A DNA stretch of 64,000 nucleotides from Marinilabilia salmonicolor JCM 21150 (GCF_000259075.1 NZ_AJKI01000010.1:1-64000), one strand, 5' to 3'; shown: positions 36,077 through 47,300, numbered from the stretch's first letter. Program-made: numbers and translations. Notes: a model not told the origin generated them from the letters alone.

Positions 36077-38406
36077 AATCACCAAACATCATTTTTTTAA
36101 TAGTTTCCGGTATTATTTCCTGTGGAAATTTATTAGGACAGGAGCTTATCTCGAATGTTAATCCTTTAATCGGCACACATAAGATGGGACACACATTCCC
36201 AGGAGCCTGCGCCCCATTCGGAATTGTTCAGTTAAGTCCGGATACAGACACCATCCCACACAACATAAATGGGAAATACAAAAAAGAGGTTTATAAATAT
36301 TGTTCTGGTTACCAATACAGTGACAACACCATTGTAGGTTTTAGTCATACCCATTTTAGCGGCACAGGTCATTCCGACCTTGGAGATATTTTGGTAATGC
36401 CAACCAGCGGCCCTTTAAAACTAAACCCCGGAACTTCAGATAACCCGGCGAGCGGATATCGGTCTCCTTTCTCACACAACAATGAAATTTCGCAACCGGG
36501 TTATTATGAAGTTCTTTTGGATGAACATCAGATAAAGGCACAGTTAACTGCCACTGAACGAACCGGAATACACAAATACACTTTCCCCGAAGAGAAAAAG
36601 CAGAGAATCATACTGGACCTCTCTCACGGTATTTACAACTATCGCGAGAAAGTCCTTTGGGCCAATCTAAGAGTCGAAAATGATACGCTTTTAACAGGTT
36701 ACCGAATTACCAACGGATGGGCACGCGTTAACTACACCTACTTTGCAGCCACATTTTCAAAACCCATAAAAAACTTCGGATTCACTGATCACCGAAAACC
36801 CAATTATACAGGATTTTGGAGAAAGTTTAATATGGGAAGAAATTTCCCTGAAATGGGGGGAAAACAGGTTGTTTCATTTTTCGAATTTGAGGATGATTCT
36901 CAGGAAATAGAGGTACGAGTGGCTCTTTCGGCAGTAAGCACACAAGGAGCCATCAAAAACCTGAAAGCCGAGACCAATGGAAAATCATTCGATCAAATAG
37001 TCTCTGAAACTCAGCAAAAATGGGAAAAGGAACTAAGTGTCATTAAAATCGAAGGGGAAAAAGACCAGAAAGAAATGTTTTACACCTCCCTTTATCATAC
37101 CATGATTAATCCATCGGTGTATATGGATGTTGATGGAAAGTACAGAGGTATCGACCACCAAGTTCATGAAGCCAAAGACTTCACTAATTATACTGTTTTT
37201 TCAGTTTGGGATACTTACCGGGCTCTCCACCCTCTGCTTAACCTCATCCAGCGTAAAAGAAGTTCGGATATCATAAATTCCATGCTGGCTCATTACAGGC
37301 AGAGTGTTCATGATGCACTTCCTGTATGGTCACACATGGGAAATGAGAACTGGTGTATGATTGGTTACCACTCGGTATCTGTGCTTGCTGATGCCATCAA
37401 TAAAGGCATTGCTATTAATAAAGAAGAGGCGCTTGAAGCTATGTACAAAAGTTCTAATGTCCCTTATTACGATGGAACATCTTACTATAAGGAGTTAGGA
37501 TATGTTCCTGTTGACAAAAACGGAAGCGGAAATTCAATCACTCTGGAATATGCATATGACGACTGGACCATTTATCAAACCGCGAAAAACCTGGGCAATA
37601 AAGAGCTGGCTGAAAATTATCGAAAAAGAGCCGGCTACTACCACAATGTTTTCAACCCGGAGGTAAAATTTGTTACAGGAAGAAAGAGCAACGGAAAATG
37701 GGTAAAGGATTTTAATTTACTCCACACCCACGGCGAAGGATTCATTGAAGGTAATTCATGGAATTACTCTTTTTATGTTCCTCATGATGTAGATGGATTA
37801 ATAAAAACCATGGGAGGGGAAAAACAGTTTACCCAAAGACTCGATTCACTTTTCACTAAGGATCTGCCTGAAGAATTCTTTGAAGCAACTGAAGATGTTA
37901 CCAAAGAAGGCATCATGGGAAACTATGTTCATGGAAATGAACCCAGTCACCACATTCCTTATTTGTTTGCATGGACTTCCAAACCCTGGAAAAGCCAATA
38001 TTGGATTCGGGAGATAATGAATCGAATGTATAAAAATGATATTGATGGACTCTGTGGAAACGATGATTGTGGCCAAATGTCAGCCTGGTACATATTTTCT
38101 GCCATGGGGTTCTACCCGGTTTGTCCCGGGTCTTCTGAGTATATTATAGGAGCTCCTTACCTGCCCTATATGAAAATCGATATGGGAGATGGCAAACATC
38201 TAACAATTAAGGCTCCAAAAGTAAGTGACAAGAATCGCTATATTGAAAAGATAAAACTCAACGGGAAAGAATATAACCGGGCTTATATATCCTTTGAGGA
38301 TATTAAAGATGGTGCCGAGTTGGAATTCTTCATGACATCCAAACCTAATAATAAAAGGGTGTTCAAGGCAGAAAATAAGCCCTATTCCCTATCTAATCTC
38401 AATTAA
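36073..38406 (+). CDS. GH92 exo-alpha-mannosidase (HGNEP type)
   Basis: The start at 36073 overlaps the previous stop by ATGA; a longer frame from 36025 only extends into the upstream gene. The 777 residues begin with a signal sequence (IIFLIVSGIISCGNLLGQ) that may be lipoprotein or type I. GH92 features are NVNPLIGTHKMGHTFPGACA, VGFSHTHFSGTGHSDLGD, VFSVWDTYRALHPLLNLI and EYAYDDWTIYQTAKNLG. EGNSWNYSFYVPHDVDG carries the catalytic Glu, NYVHGNEPSHHIPYLF follows, and GNDDCGQMSAWYIFSAMG carries the base aspartates. It resembles the well-studied alpha-1,2-acting branch more than its GH92 neighbours with HGNQP, but linkage is not proven from sequence. It is second in the peptidase operon. Confidence 0.93.
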   Translation: MKSPNIIFLIVSGIISCGNLLGQELISNVNPLIGTHKMGHTFPGACAPFGIVQLSPDTDTIPHNINGKYKKEVYKYCSGYQYSDNTIVGFSHTHFSGTGHSDLGDILVMPTSGPLKLNPGTSDNPASGYRSPFSHNNEISQPGYYEVLLDEHQIKAQLTATERTGIHKYTFPEEKKQRIILDLSHGIYNYREKVLWANLRVENDTLLTGYRITNGWARVNYTYFAATFSKPIKNFGFTDHRKPNYTGFWRKFNMGRNFPEMGGKQVVSFFEFEDDSQEIEVRVALSAVSTQGAIKNLKAETNGKSFDQIVSETQQKWEKELSVIKIEGEKDQKEMFYTSLYHTMINPSVYMDVDGKYRGIDHQVHEAKDFTNYTVFSVWDTYRALHPLLNLIQRKRSSDIINSMLAHYRQSVHDALPVWSHMGNENWCMIGYHSVSVLADAINKGIAINKEEALEAMYKSSNVPYYDGTSYYKELGYVPVDKNGSGNSITLEYAYDDWTIYQTAKNLGNKELAENYRKRAGYYHNVFNPEVKFVTGRKSNGKWVKDFNLLHTHGEGFIEGNSWNYSFYVPHDVDGLIKTMGGEKQFTQRLDSLFTKDLPEEFFEATEDVTKEGIMGNYVHGNEPSHHIPYLFAWTSKPWKSQYWIREIMNRMYKNDIDGLCGNDDCGQMSAWYIFSAMGFYPVCPGSSEYIIGAPYLPYMKIDMGDGKHLTIKAPKVSDKNRYIEKIKLNGKEYNRAYISFEDIKDGAELEFFMTSKPNNKRVFKAENKPYSLSNLN

Positions 38407-38476
38407 CCATAACTGTTTCGATAAATTCGGTACTAATTAATAAAGATCAAAGAAATCCCTTTCAAAATATATAAGC

Positions 38477-40813
38477 ATGAGATCAATAGTAATTCTTATT
38501 TTGTGTGTGTTCTTGCTTTCCTGCAATAAAGAACCTGCCACGCAACCCCAATATGATTTATCTCTCAATAAATACGTCGACCCTTTTATCGGAACTTCCG
38601 GGTATGGAAATGTTTATCCCGGCTCACAAGTACCTTTTGGAGGCATTCAGATAAGTCCGGATACCGACAGAGACTTTTATGATGCTGCTGCCGGATATAA
38701 ATATGATCATTCAACTTTATTAGGCTTCAGCCTCACTCATCTTAGTGGAACAGGCATCCCGGATCTGGGGGATTTTTTGTTTATTCCGGGTACGGGAACC
38801 AAAAAGTTTGTTCCAGGCACCCATGAAAATCCTGATCAGGGATACCGGTCGCGTTATTCACATGAACAGGAGCGAGCAACCCCCAATTATTATGAGGTTC
38901 TGCTTCAGGATTATTCTGTAAAAGCAGAAATGACATCTGGCGTACACTCAGGAATATTCAAGTTCACATTTCCCAAAACCGATAGTGCCTTCGTGATGGT
39001 AGATATGGATCATGTACTTTGGTTCAAAACAGCCTGGTCGCAGTTCCGGATAGAGAATGATTCCACTATTTCGGGTTTTAAACTGGTGAATGGATGGGGC
39101 CCTGAGCGCTATGTCTATTTTGTTGCCCGTTTTTCCCAACCATTTACCAAATCGGGAATTATGCAGGATAGAAAACCAGTAATATATAATACCAACCGGT
39201 TCAGAAGCGATCGTGTTGCCCATGGAAATAAAATCATTGGATGGATGGATTTTGATGCTGAAGATGGTGCCGAAATTGAGGTTAAGGTGGCCATTTCATC
39301 AACCGGAACCAAGGGCGCTTTTAATAATCTGTCAGAACTGGAAAACGAAAATTTCCAAAGCCTGAAACGTAAAGGAGAAATCAAGTGGGCCAAAGAGTTA
39401 AGCCGATTTAAGGTAAAAGGAGCAGAAAATCAATTAAGCACTTTCTATACCTCCGTTTATCATGCTTCCTTGCATCCTTTTATTTATGAAGATAAAAACG
39501 GAGCTTACAGAGGGCACGACTCAAATGTTCACCACAAAAAAAACTTTACCAATTATACCGTTTTCTCTCTTTGGGATACCTACAGAGCTCACCACCCTCT
39601 TTTAAACCTTATTCATCCGCAACGAAATGCCGACATGATCAAATCCATGCTGGCACATTATGATCAAAGTGTAGAATCAATGCTGCCCATATGGTCATTT
39701 TACGGCAACGAAACCTGGTGTATGATAGGTTATCATTCAGTTTCTGTGATTGCGGATGCCATAGTAAAGGAGGTTCCCGGGCTTGATTATGAGCGGGCTT
39801 ATAAGGCCATCCGAAAAACTGCCATGAACCCGAACTACGATTGCTTACCTGAATACACAAAAAAAGGATGGGTGCCCTTTGACAAAGAAAAAGAGTCGGT
39901 CTCAAAAACCCTTGAATATGCGTATGACGATTATTGTATAGCTCAGGCCGCTAAAAAACTGGGAAAAGAGAAGGATTATCAATATTTCCTGAATCGGTCT
40001 TTAGCCTATCAGAATATAATTGATCCGGAAAGTAAATTTATGAGAGGTCGTGATTCGGATGGAAACTGGCGAACCCCTTTTGATCCGATTGCTTACACCG
40101 GCCCGGGGTCACATCACGGCTGGGGAGATATTACCGAAGGTTTTACCTATCAGTACACATGGTATGTTCCTCATGATGTACAAGGATATATTAACGAAAT
40201 GGGCGGAGAAGATATCTGGGTTTCCAGACTCGACTCTATGTTTACCATGGAATTACCGGAAAATATACCGGGAGCTCATGATATTCATGGAAGAATGGGA
40301 GCTTACTGGCATGGAAATGAACCCTGTCATCAGATTCTCTATCTGTATAATTATGCCAAACATCCCTGGAAAGCCCAGGATAAAATCCGGTACATTATGA
40401 ACACCTTCTATGGCGACAAGCCCGGATCTTTGAGTGGGAATGATGATTGTGGTCAAATGTCGGCCTGGTATATATTTAACTCAATGGGGTTCTACCCTAT
40501 TTGTCCCTCGTCTAATATTTACCCAATTGGGACTCCTGGTCTTGCAGCTGTTGAAATGGAATTGGCCAATGGGAAAAAGATAAATGTTACCACCGACAGT
40601 TACTCTGATACCAACTGTTACATTCAAAAAGTTCTTTTGAATGGTCAGCTCCACAACAAAAGTTACTTCACCTACAACGATCTGAAAGATGGAGCAGAAA
40701 TCAAATATTTTCTGGGTCCAACACCCAACAAAGAATGGGGTACTTCAGATAATTCCGTACCTCCATCCATTTCAAAAAAAGGAAGAACTTTAGACTATAA
40801 ATCAACTGAATAA
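38477..40813 (+). CDS. GH92 exo-alpha-mannosidase, lipoprotein (EGFTYQY variant)
   Basis: This 778-residue lipoprotein (IVILILCVFLLSCNKEP) is closely related to the preceding GH92: YVDPFIGTSGYGNVYPGSQV, LLGFSLTHLSGTGIPDLGD, VFSLWDTYRAHHPLLNLIHP, AYWHGNEPCHQILYLY and GNDDCGQMSAWYIFNSMG. The catalytic-Glu motif is altered: ITEGFTYQYTWYVPHDVQGY replaces the usual EGNSW form. The Glu is kept, so activity is expected, but the reshaped loop may change which linkage or leaving group is accepted. It lies 70 bp after the previous GH92 and 24 bp before the next, in one operon. Its lipid anchor and its neighbour's different signal may put the two in different compartments. Confidence 0.93.
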   Translation: MRSIVILILCVFLLSCNKEPATQPQYDLSLNKYVDPFIGTSGYGNVYPGSQVPFGGIQISPDTDRDFYDAAAGYKYDHSTLLGFSLTHLSGTGIPDLGDFLFIPGTGTKKFVPGTHENPDQGYRSRYSHEQERATPNYYEVLLQDYSVKAEMTSGVHSGIFKFTFPKTDSAFVMVDMDHVLWFKTAWSQFRIENDSTISGFKLVNGWGPERYVYFVARFSQPFTKSGIMQDRKPVIYNTNRFRSDRVAHGNKIIGWMDFDAEDGAEIEVKVAISSTGTKGAFNNLSELENENFQSLKRKGEIKWAKELSRFKVKGAENQLSTFYTSVYHASLHPFIYEDKNGAYRGHDSNVHHKKNFTNYTVFSLWDTYRAHHPLLNLIHPQRNADMIKSMLAHYDQSVESMLPIWSFYGNETWCMIGYHSVSVIADAIVKEVPGLDYERAYKAIRKTAMNPNYDCLPEYTKKGWVPFDKEKESVSKTLEYAYDDYCIAQAAKKLGKEKDYQYFLNRSLAYQNIIDPESKFMRGRDSDGNWRTPFDPIAYTGPGSHHGWGDITEGFTYQYTWYVPHDVQGYINEMGGEDIWVSRLDSMFTMELPENIPGAHDIHGRMGAYWHGNEPCHQILYLYNYAKHPWKAQDKIRYIMNTFYGDKPGSLSGNDDCGQMSAWYIFNSMGFYPICPSSNIYPIGTPGLAAVEMELANGKKINVTTDSYSDTNCYIQKVLLNGQLHNKSYFTYNDLKDGAEIKYFLGPTPNKEWGTSDNSVPPSISKKGRTLDYKSTE

Positions 40814-40837
40814 GAGAGTTCTAAAAAACAAAACACT

Positions 40838-43126
40838 ATGTCAATTTTGAAAAAAACAACGCTATTTCTCATTTGTATATTTCTATCAATAAACCTGATA
40901 GAAGCACAGGAAAATACCCCGGTAGATTATGTCAGTACCACCGTAGGGACCTCGTCCAAATATGAGCTTTCGACCGGGAACACTTATCCTGCCATCGCTC
41001 GTCCCTGGGGAATGAATTTCTGGGTACCACAAACAGGAAGAATGGGTAGTGGCTGGGTATATACCTATACAGCAGACAAAATCAAGGGCTTTAAACAAAC
41101 TCACCAACCCAGTCCCTGGATGAATGATTACGGACAGTTTTCTATCATGCCACTTACCGGGAGACTCACTTTTGATGAAGACAAGAGGGCAAGCTGGTTT
41201 TCCCATAAAGCAGAAGTAGCCAAGCCTCATTACTATAAAGTGCATCTTGGGGATCATGACATAACAACCGAAATAACACCAACAGAGCGGGCAGCCATGT
41301 TCCGGTTTACGTTCCCTGAAAGTGACGATTCTTACGTCATTGTAGATGCCTTTGATCGTGGATCGTACATTAAAATAATTCCTGAGGAGAATAAAATCAT
41401 TGGATACACCACCAGAAACAGTGGCGGTGTTCCTCGAAATTTCAAAAACTATTTCGTGGTAGTCTTCGACAAACCATTCGAATACTATGCTACAGCAAGT
41501 GATTATGACATCCGTAAAGGTGAAACTGAAATTAGGGAAAATCATTCGGGAGGAATCATTGGTTTTTCTACCCAAAAAGGAGAAGTGGTCCACGCCCGTG
41601 TTGCATCTTCATTTATAAGCCACGAACAGGCTATGATCAATTTAAAAGAACTGGGCAGTGATAACTTCGGCACCATCGTCAGAAAGGGTGAAGAGAGATG
41701 GAATGAAGTGCTTGGCCGAATAACTATTGAGGACGAAAACACCGATAATTTAAGAACCTTTTATTCCTGTTTGTATCGCTCAGTTTTGTTCCCCAGAAAC
41801 CTTTCAGAGATCGATGCAAACGGTAATTTGATTCATTACAGTCCCTATAACGGCAAAGTTCTTCCGGGCTACATGTTCACAGATACCGGGTTTTGGGATA
41901 CGTTCCGTTGTTTATTCCCCTTGCTAAACCTGCTCTATCCTTCAGAAAATGAAAAAATGCAGGAAGGGCTTGTCAACGCCTACAAAGAGAGTGGATTTTT
42001 ACCTGAATGGGCAAGTCCCGGGCACAGAAACATAATGGTAGGCAACAATTCAGCCTCGGTAGTGGCAGATGCTTATATAAAAGGTTTGCGGGGCTATGAT
42101 ATAGAAACTCTCTGGGAGGCTGTGAAGCATGGTGCCAACAACGTTCATCCTCATGTGGGAGCTTCAGGAAGAACAGGCTACCAACTTTACAATAAGTACG
42201 GATACATTCCCAATGACGCGGGTGTCAATCAAAACGTAGCCCGAACTCTGGAATATGCTTACGATGACTGGACTATCTATCAACTTGGGAAAGCTCTGGA
42301 CCGCCCCGAAGAGGAGATTAAAATCTATGCTCAGCGTGCCATGAACTACAAGAACCTCTTCAACCCGAAAAATCAATTGATGAGCGGACGGGCAAAAGAT
42401 GGTTCTTTCTCTGAACACTTTGATCCAACCGACTGGAGTCGTGACTTTACAGAGGGAAACAGCTGGCATTATTCATGGTCGGTATTTCATGACCCTCAGG
42501 GACTTATCAGCCTAATGGGAGGATACGATGCTTTTAACAATATGCTGGATTCAGTTTTTCTTGTTCCGGGATCAGAAGGCATAGACAGCAGAGGCATAAT
42601 ACATGAAATGAGAGAAATGCAGGTTATGAACATGGGCCAATATGCACATGGAAATCAACCCATTCAACATATGGTTTATCTGTACAACTATGCCGGCCAG
42701 CCCTGGAAAGCACAATACTGGGCCAGAGAGATAATGGACAAACTGTATTCAGCTACACCAGATGGCTATTGCGGTGACGAAGACAATGGTCAGACTTCAG
42801 CCTGGTTTGTTTGCTCTGCATTAGGCTTCTACCCTGTTTGTCCGGCTTCGGAGCAATATGTATTGGGATCACCCCTTTTTGATTCAGTAACCATAAGTCT
42901 GGAAAATGGAGAAACCATAACTATTAAAGCTAAAAACAATGATGCCACCTCCAGATATGTATCATCATTGAAAGTGAACAATAAAAAGCACAAGAAAAAC
43001 TACCTAATTCACCGCGAATTAATGAAAGGAAGCAAAATTGAGTTTGAGATGTCAGACTCTCCTAATAAGCAACGAGGAACCAGCGAAGATGCTTTTCCTT
43101 ACTCCTTTTCAAATGATTTACCTTAA
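40838..43126 (+). CDS. GH92 exo-alpha-mannosidase (HGNQP type)
   Basis: The 762 residues include a type I signal (LFLICIFLSINLIEAQ). This protein belongs to a separate GH92 subgroup marked by LSTGNTYPAIARPWGMNFW, QTHQPSPWMNDYGQFSIMPL, FTEGNSWHYSWSVFHDPQGL, QYAHGNQPIQHMVYLYNYAG and CGDEDNGQTSAWFVCSALGF. All five stretches recur almost unchanged in the GH92 at 55666-57972, its paralogue in the right arm. Catalytic Glu and base aspartates are present. It likely removes a different mannosyl linkage from the two GH92 proteins before it. A hairpin with a T-rich tail (43172-43216) follows and probably ends most of the transcript before the EEP gene. Confidence 0.93.
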   Translation: MSILKKTTLFLICIFLSINLIEAQENTPVDYVSTTVGTSSKYELSTGNTYPAIARPWGMNFWVPQTGRMGSGWVYTYTADKIKGFKQTHQPSPWMNDYGQFSIMPLTGRLTFDEDKRASWFSHKAEVAKPHYYKVHLGDHDITTEITPTERAAMFRFTFPESDDSYVIVDAFDRGSYIKIIPEENKIIGYTTRNSGGVPRNFKNYFVVVFDKPFEYYATASDYDIRKGETEIRENHSGGIIGFSTQKGEVVHARVASSFISHEQAMINLKELGSDNFGTIVRKGEERWNEVLGRITIEDENTDNLRTFYSCLYRSVLFPRNLSEIDANGNLIHYSPYNGKVLPGYMFTDTGFWDTFRCLFPLLNLLYPSENEKMQEGLVNAYKESGFLPEWASPGHRNIMVGNNSASVVADAYIKGLRGYDIETLWEAVKHGANNVHPHVGASGRTGYQLYNKYGYIPNDAGVNQNVARTLEYAYDDWTIYQLGKALDRPEEEIKIYAQRAMNYKNLFNPKNQLMSGRAKDGSFSEHFDPTDWSRDFTEGNSWHYSWSVFHDPQGLISLMGGYDAFNNMLDSVFLVPGSEGIDSRGIIHEMREMQVMNMGQYAHGNQPIQHMVYLYNYAGQPWKAQYWAREIMDKLYSATPDGYCGDEDNGQTSAWFVCSALGFYPVCPASEQYVLGSPLFDSVTISLENGETITIKAKNNDATSRYVSSLKVNNKKHKKNYLIHRELMKGSKIEFEMSDSPNKQRGTSEDAFPYSFSNDLP

Positions 43127-43171
43127 TCCTTTTTTGAACATCTGAATTCAGTCTCATAGATGGGTTTATAA

Positions 43172-43216
43172 AGACCAGGCTGCCTTCAGGGGTGGTCTGG
43201 TTATTTTTGTTTTAAC
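43172..43216 (+). terminator. Rho-independent terminator after GH92
   Basis: AGACCA and TGGTCT, with extra GC pairing inside, form a hairpin 46 bp after the GH92 stop, followed by GGTTATTTTTGTTTT. The tail also contains TATTTTTG (43202-43209), which matches the -7 box consensus, so a promoter for the EEP gene may be embedded in it. Confidence 0.65.
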
Positions 43217-43250
43217 CTTAGTCGCTTATTTTTAATCAAATAAAAACATC

Positions 43251-44171
43251 ATGAAATATGTAGTTCCTTTTCTATTGATTCTTATTCTGAGTCAATGCAA
43301 GAATCCAAAAGAGCATCAATTATCAGTTTGTTCCTTCAACGTCAGGTACGAAAACTCCCGTGATTCAATGGATGGCAATGGATGGCACCAGCGATGTCCC
43401 ATTATTTGTGATATTATTGAATTTAATGACTTCGATGTTATAGGGGCCCAGGAAGTATTGTACAACCAGTTAAACGACCTAAACCAGAAGTTAAAAGATT
43501 ATGATTATGTCGGTGTTGGTCGTGATGACGGAAAAACAAAAGGAGAATACGCTCCAATTTTTTTTAAAAAGGCATTGTTTACACTCTTGGATTCCGGGCA
43601 TTTCTGGCTATCAGAAATCACAGATCGTCCCAACAAAGGGTGGGATGCTGCACTCCCTCGCATCTGCACGTGGGTAAAACTAAAAGTCCAGAATACCGGC
43701 TTTGAATTTTGGTGCTTTAACTTACACATGGATCACATTGGAACTAAGGCACGCGAAAACAGCGCAAAGCTTGTTGTTCAAAAAATAAAAGAAATGTGTA
43801 AAAATAAACCCGTAATCCTGACCGGCGATTTCAATGTGGATCAAAAGAGTAAAAATTATGAGGTTATTGTCAATTCAGGCATTCTGAATGATTCATATAA
43901 TAAAGCAGAAGTGAGGTATGCTACTAACGGGACTTTTAACGACTTTAAACCAAACATGAAAACCGACAGCCGGATTGATCATATTTTCGTAAGTCCATCT
44001 TTAATTGTGGATCGATATGGTATTCTTACAGATACCTACCGGACTGAAATACCTGAAACAAAACAGACCAAGTCAGGAAATTTTCCAAAAGAGGTTTCTT
44101 TAAGGAAATATAATGCCAGAACTCCATCTGACCATTTTCCGGTAAAAGCAATAATTAGCTATACAAACTAA
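43251..44171 (+). CDS. Endonuclease/exonuclease/phosphatase (EEP) family lipoprotein
   Basis: This 306-residue protein has a lipoprotein signal (VVPFLLILILSQCKNP). EEP-fold motifs are present in order: CSFNVRYENSRD, VIGAQEVLYNQL with the metal-binding Glu, CFNLHMDHIGTKARENSA, PVILTGDFNVDQKS with the Asp-x-Asn pair, SRIDHIFVS, and TPSDHFPVKAII with the catalytic His. Members cleave phosphodiester or phosphomonoester bonds in nucleic acids, lipids or sugar phosphates. Lipoproteins of this family are common in glycan loci. Here a phosphodiester in phosphomannan side chains is an attractive but unproven target. It follows a terminator-like hairpin and is the last plus-strand gene before the convergent GH38. 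Confidence 0.88.
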   Translation: MKYVVPFLLILILSQCKNPKEHQLSVCSFNVRYENSRDSMDGNGWHQRCPIICDIIEFNDFDVIGAQEVLYNQLNDLNQKLKDYDYVGVGRDDGKTKGEYAPIFFKKALFTLLDSGHFWLSEITDRPNKGWDAALPRICTWVKLKVQNTGFEFWCFNLHMDHIGTKARENSAKLVVQKIKEMCKNKPVILTGDFNVDQKSKNYEVIVNSGILNDSYNKAEVRYATNGTFNDFKPNMKTDSRIDHIFVSPSLIVDRYGILTDTYRTEIPETKQTKSGNFPKEVSLRKYNARTPSDHFPVKAIISYTN

Positions 44172-44191
44172 CATCAACCAGATAACTAAAT

Positions 44192-44238
44192 ATCCGGACG
44201 CTTTACCTGGGCAGATACACCCAACAAAACGTCCGGAT
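44192..44238. terminator. Candidate bidirectional terminator between EEP and GH38 genes
   Basis: ATCCGGACG and CGTCCGGAT are perfect 9-bp arms with a 29-nt loop, in the 141-bp gap between two converging genes. The plus-strand side continues TAACTTTATTTATT. The long loop makes it weaker than a classic terminator. Confidence 0.55.
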
Positions 44239-44312
44239 TAACTTTATTTATTATTCAAAGCCAGAATATAATCTCATTTTCAACCTGTTCTAACTTCATC
44301 CTAATAAAAACA

Positions 44313-47300
44313 TTATTTCTTTCTGATATCCAGGCTCAAATCATAATCAAAATCCTCCACAAATTTCTGTAAAGGTTTTACCTGACTGTTCTTATCACCT
44401 ACTGTCATTGCAAGTACTTTTACATTTTCATCATCGGGTAATTTTACTGTTTTTGCCCCCTCAGGAATTCTAATCTCATATTTATACAAATAGCAATATT
44501 GATAAGCCTCATTTCCTGATGGATAGCTTTTATGTCGATGAGATGCAAACCATGCAATGTTGTCTTTTTTAGAATAAGCATTCTCAATGCCGGTAACTGT
44601 TACGCCATCTTTGGCAAACTCCCTATTGTAAAACTGGCCAACATATCCGGTCCATCCCTGAATTTTAAGTGGCTGTCTGTCTCCATCTACAATAAATTCA
44701 GTTTCGGTATCGCGATTAGCAGCAGCCAATAAATACAGCGTTTTATATTTTCCCTCAGGCAAATTAACTTCCTGACCTTTACAAATCACGGCATTGTTTT
44801 TCCGGTCCTGCTTGTTCCCCATCTCAAATCTTACTCCATCACTCTCTACAAAGTCAGGAATCAATTCAGCAGGCAGACTTCTTCTCCAGGCAAAATTGCC
44901 ATCATGCCTGTTAACATCAAAACTAATAACATCATGATTGAACGGCAATTTCACAAATTCCTGAGTCTCTTTTGTCGCACTCACCGGGGAGGATAATTTC
45001 ACAGCAAAACTCCGGATGGTATTGTGAGACAGATCAAATGACAATTTTTCACCTCTAAAATCAGCTTTCCCAATTCTTTTCTCCTGCCCGTTTACTTCAT
45101 AAGCATCTGCTACAATCCAGGGAAAAGAAATTTCAGCTCCCGTCACGTCGGCTCCGGTCAGTTCATTAACCCTTACTAAATAATAGTCATTGGCTTCTTC
45201 CATCTTTTTGAGAGCCATTATTCCAACCTCATCTTTATTTACTGATACAAATGAGAAGTTCTTTCCTAATGTTCCCTTGTGTTTTGGGACTTCAAATGCC
45301 CAAAGAGGTTCATTGAAGTATTTTCCCTGCCAATCGGTCTGACCGTTTCTCCAGTCTCCTTTATGACCGTATATGCCATACTTAAATTCATGAATTCCCC
45401 AATCCTGTGAATTTTGCAAAGGGTACCAGGAATGAGTTTCGGGAGTATAAAGCAATGTTAGTCGTAAAGTGTTATCCGAAGGCTTGTCCGAACCGTACTT
45501 ACAATCTTCTAAAATTGACACTCCATACTCGCCATTTTCATCAGTTAGATCGAGCCATTGTTTGGAAGGTACTTCAAACTTCTTACTATCATTATTAGCT
45601 CTTTGAATGGTCCCTACGCCTAGATTGTACGTAGCCACTTTATTTTTCACAGACAACGGGAACGAAGCTTTCAGGCTTACCCCGCGGGCCTGCCAATCCA
45701 CCAGGTTTGAGACTTCAACTACTTTACCTGCTTCTCCGGCAGATAAGCTGACTATTTGGGTGATAGTGGAATTGCGACCTTGTCTTTTTATTTCAACAGC
45801 CACTCTAACCGGACCGTCCTCTAATACCTTCAACTCAGGGGCTTCAGACATATATCCTACTGGTGGATTTTTCCTGTCATTCCAATCCATATTCCAGGCA
45901 GGCCACTGGTCCGGTTCTTCATACAGGAACTCAAGACGGGCAGGTTTCTCCAATAACTCTCTTTTTGCTTTTTTATCAAAAACACTCAGAATATCCCCAT
46001 TGGTATCTAACTGAACTTTATAGTATTCATTCTCCAAAGAATAATCAGTGACAGAAAGTGATGATTTTTCTTCTGAAGAAGTTTTTAATTCCCTTACATC
46101 GTAAACGGTTACCCCCACCGAAGGCATATTAGCCAGGAATATCAACTGAAGTTTATTGTCAGACTGCCCCACTACCTGGGTGGGAACCTTTTCTCCCTTT
46201 TCGTTAAAAACCTGAACTCCCTCCGGGATGGCATCAAATTCCATTTCAACTTCCACTAATCCTTGGCGGTTATGAGATACAGGATTATATACAACCACTG
46301 AACGCCCTTTTGTCCGGGTATCCATCATATCAGCAATGGCTCCCACAGAACTTTTCAGAACATTGCTAAAGCCATTAGCAGCAATAAATTCGTCATTCCA
46401 TGCATATTCATAAGCCTTGGGAATAGACGTTCCCGGAAGAATGTCATGAAACTGACTTCCCAAAACCAGGTCCCATGCATTATTTAACTTATCAAAAGGA
46501 TAGGAAATACTTCCTGTCATATCGGCAATACATGCAAGCTGCTCGGCACTTTTAGCCAACAACTCATTCTTGCGGTTCATTTTTTTCACATATGCCTGTG
46601 ATGTTAAAGAACCTGCACTGTGTTCTATAAGCATCAAATCTCCTTTGTAGGAAGGAAGTTTCTTTCTGATTTCCGGAGTAATATCTTTGTACATCTGATC
46701 TGATGAAGTGGTCACAACCTTGAAATCGCCATCTTCATTACCAATGCTTGCTTCCAGATTTCTTACATCATTTTCACGGGGAGCACCTCCTTCATCTCCT
46801 ACCCCATAATATTTGTAATCAAATGAAATTCCATAGTTTTCCTCAACCTGGTCTATTCTTTTTTTCCAGTACTCATCTTTATCAAGCCGGGGAACAACTC
46901 CTCCGACATAGCTTGTTGCATTTAATGCAGCTACTATTCCTTTATCATCCGGACCAAGCCAAACACCTACATTAAAAGGAATCCCAACAGCTGAATGCCA
47001 GGTAAGTTTTTGAGTTGAAAAACCAAGCAGTCCGCAATGATTCCATATTGTAGGTAGATTTGCCAAAAAACCAAAACAATCGGGTAGCATATAATCTGCA
47101 CTCTCAACACCAAACTCATCTCTGAAATACTTGTTCCCATAAAGAACCTGACGAATAAGGGATTCTGACGATGACACATTTACTTCCCCTTCATCAACCG
47201 ATGAGCCTGAAACGTACCACCGCCCCTGATTGATATAGTATTTTACCTTTTCGTAAAGATCAGGATAATACTCCTTCATCATTCTGTAACGCCGCGAGCC

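Noticed and set aside
40886-41593. 235-codon minus-strand frame inside a GH92 gene
   Set aside because: It is antisense to a strongly supported GH92 reading frame and has no motif of its own.
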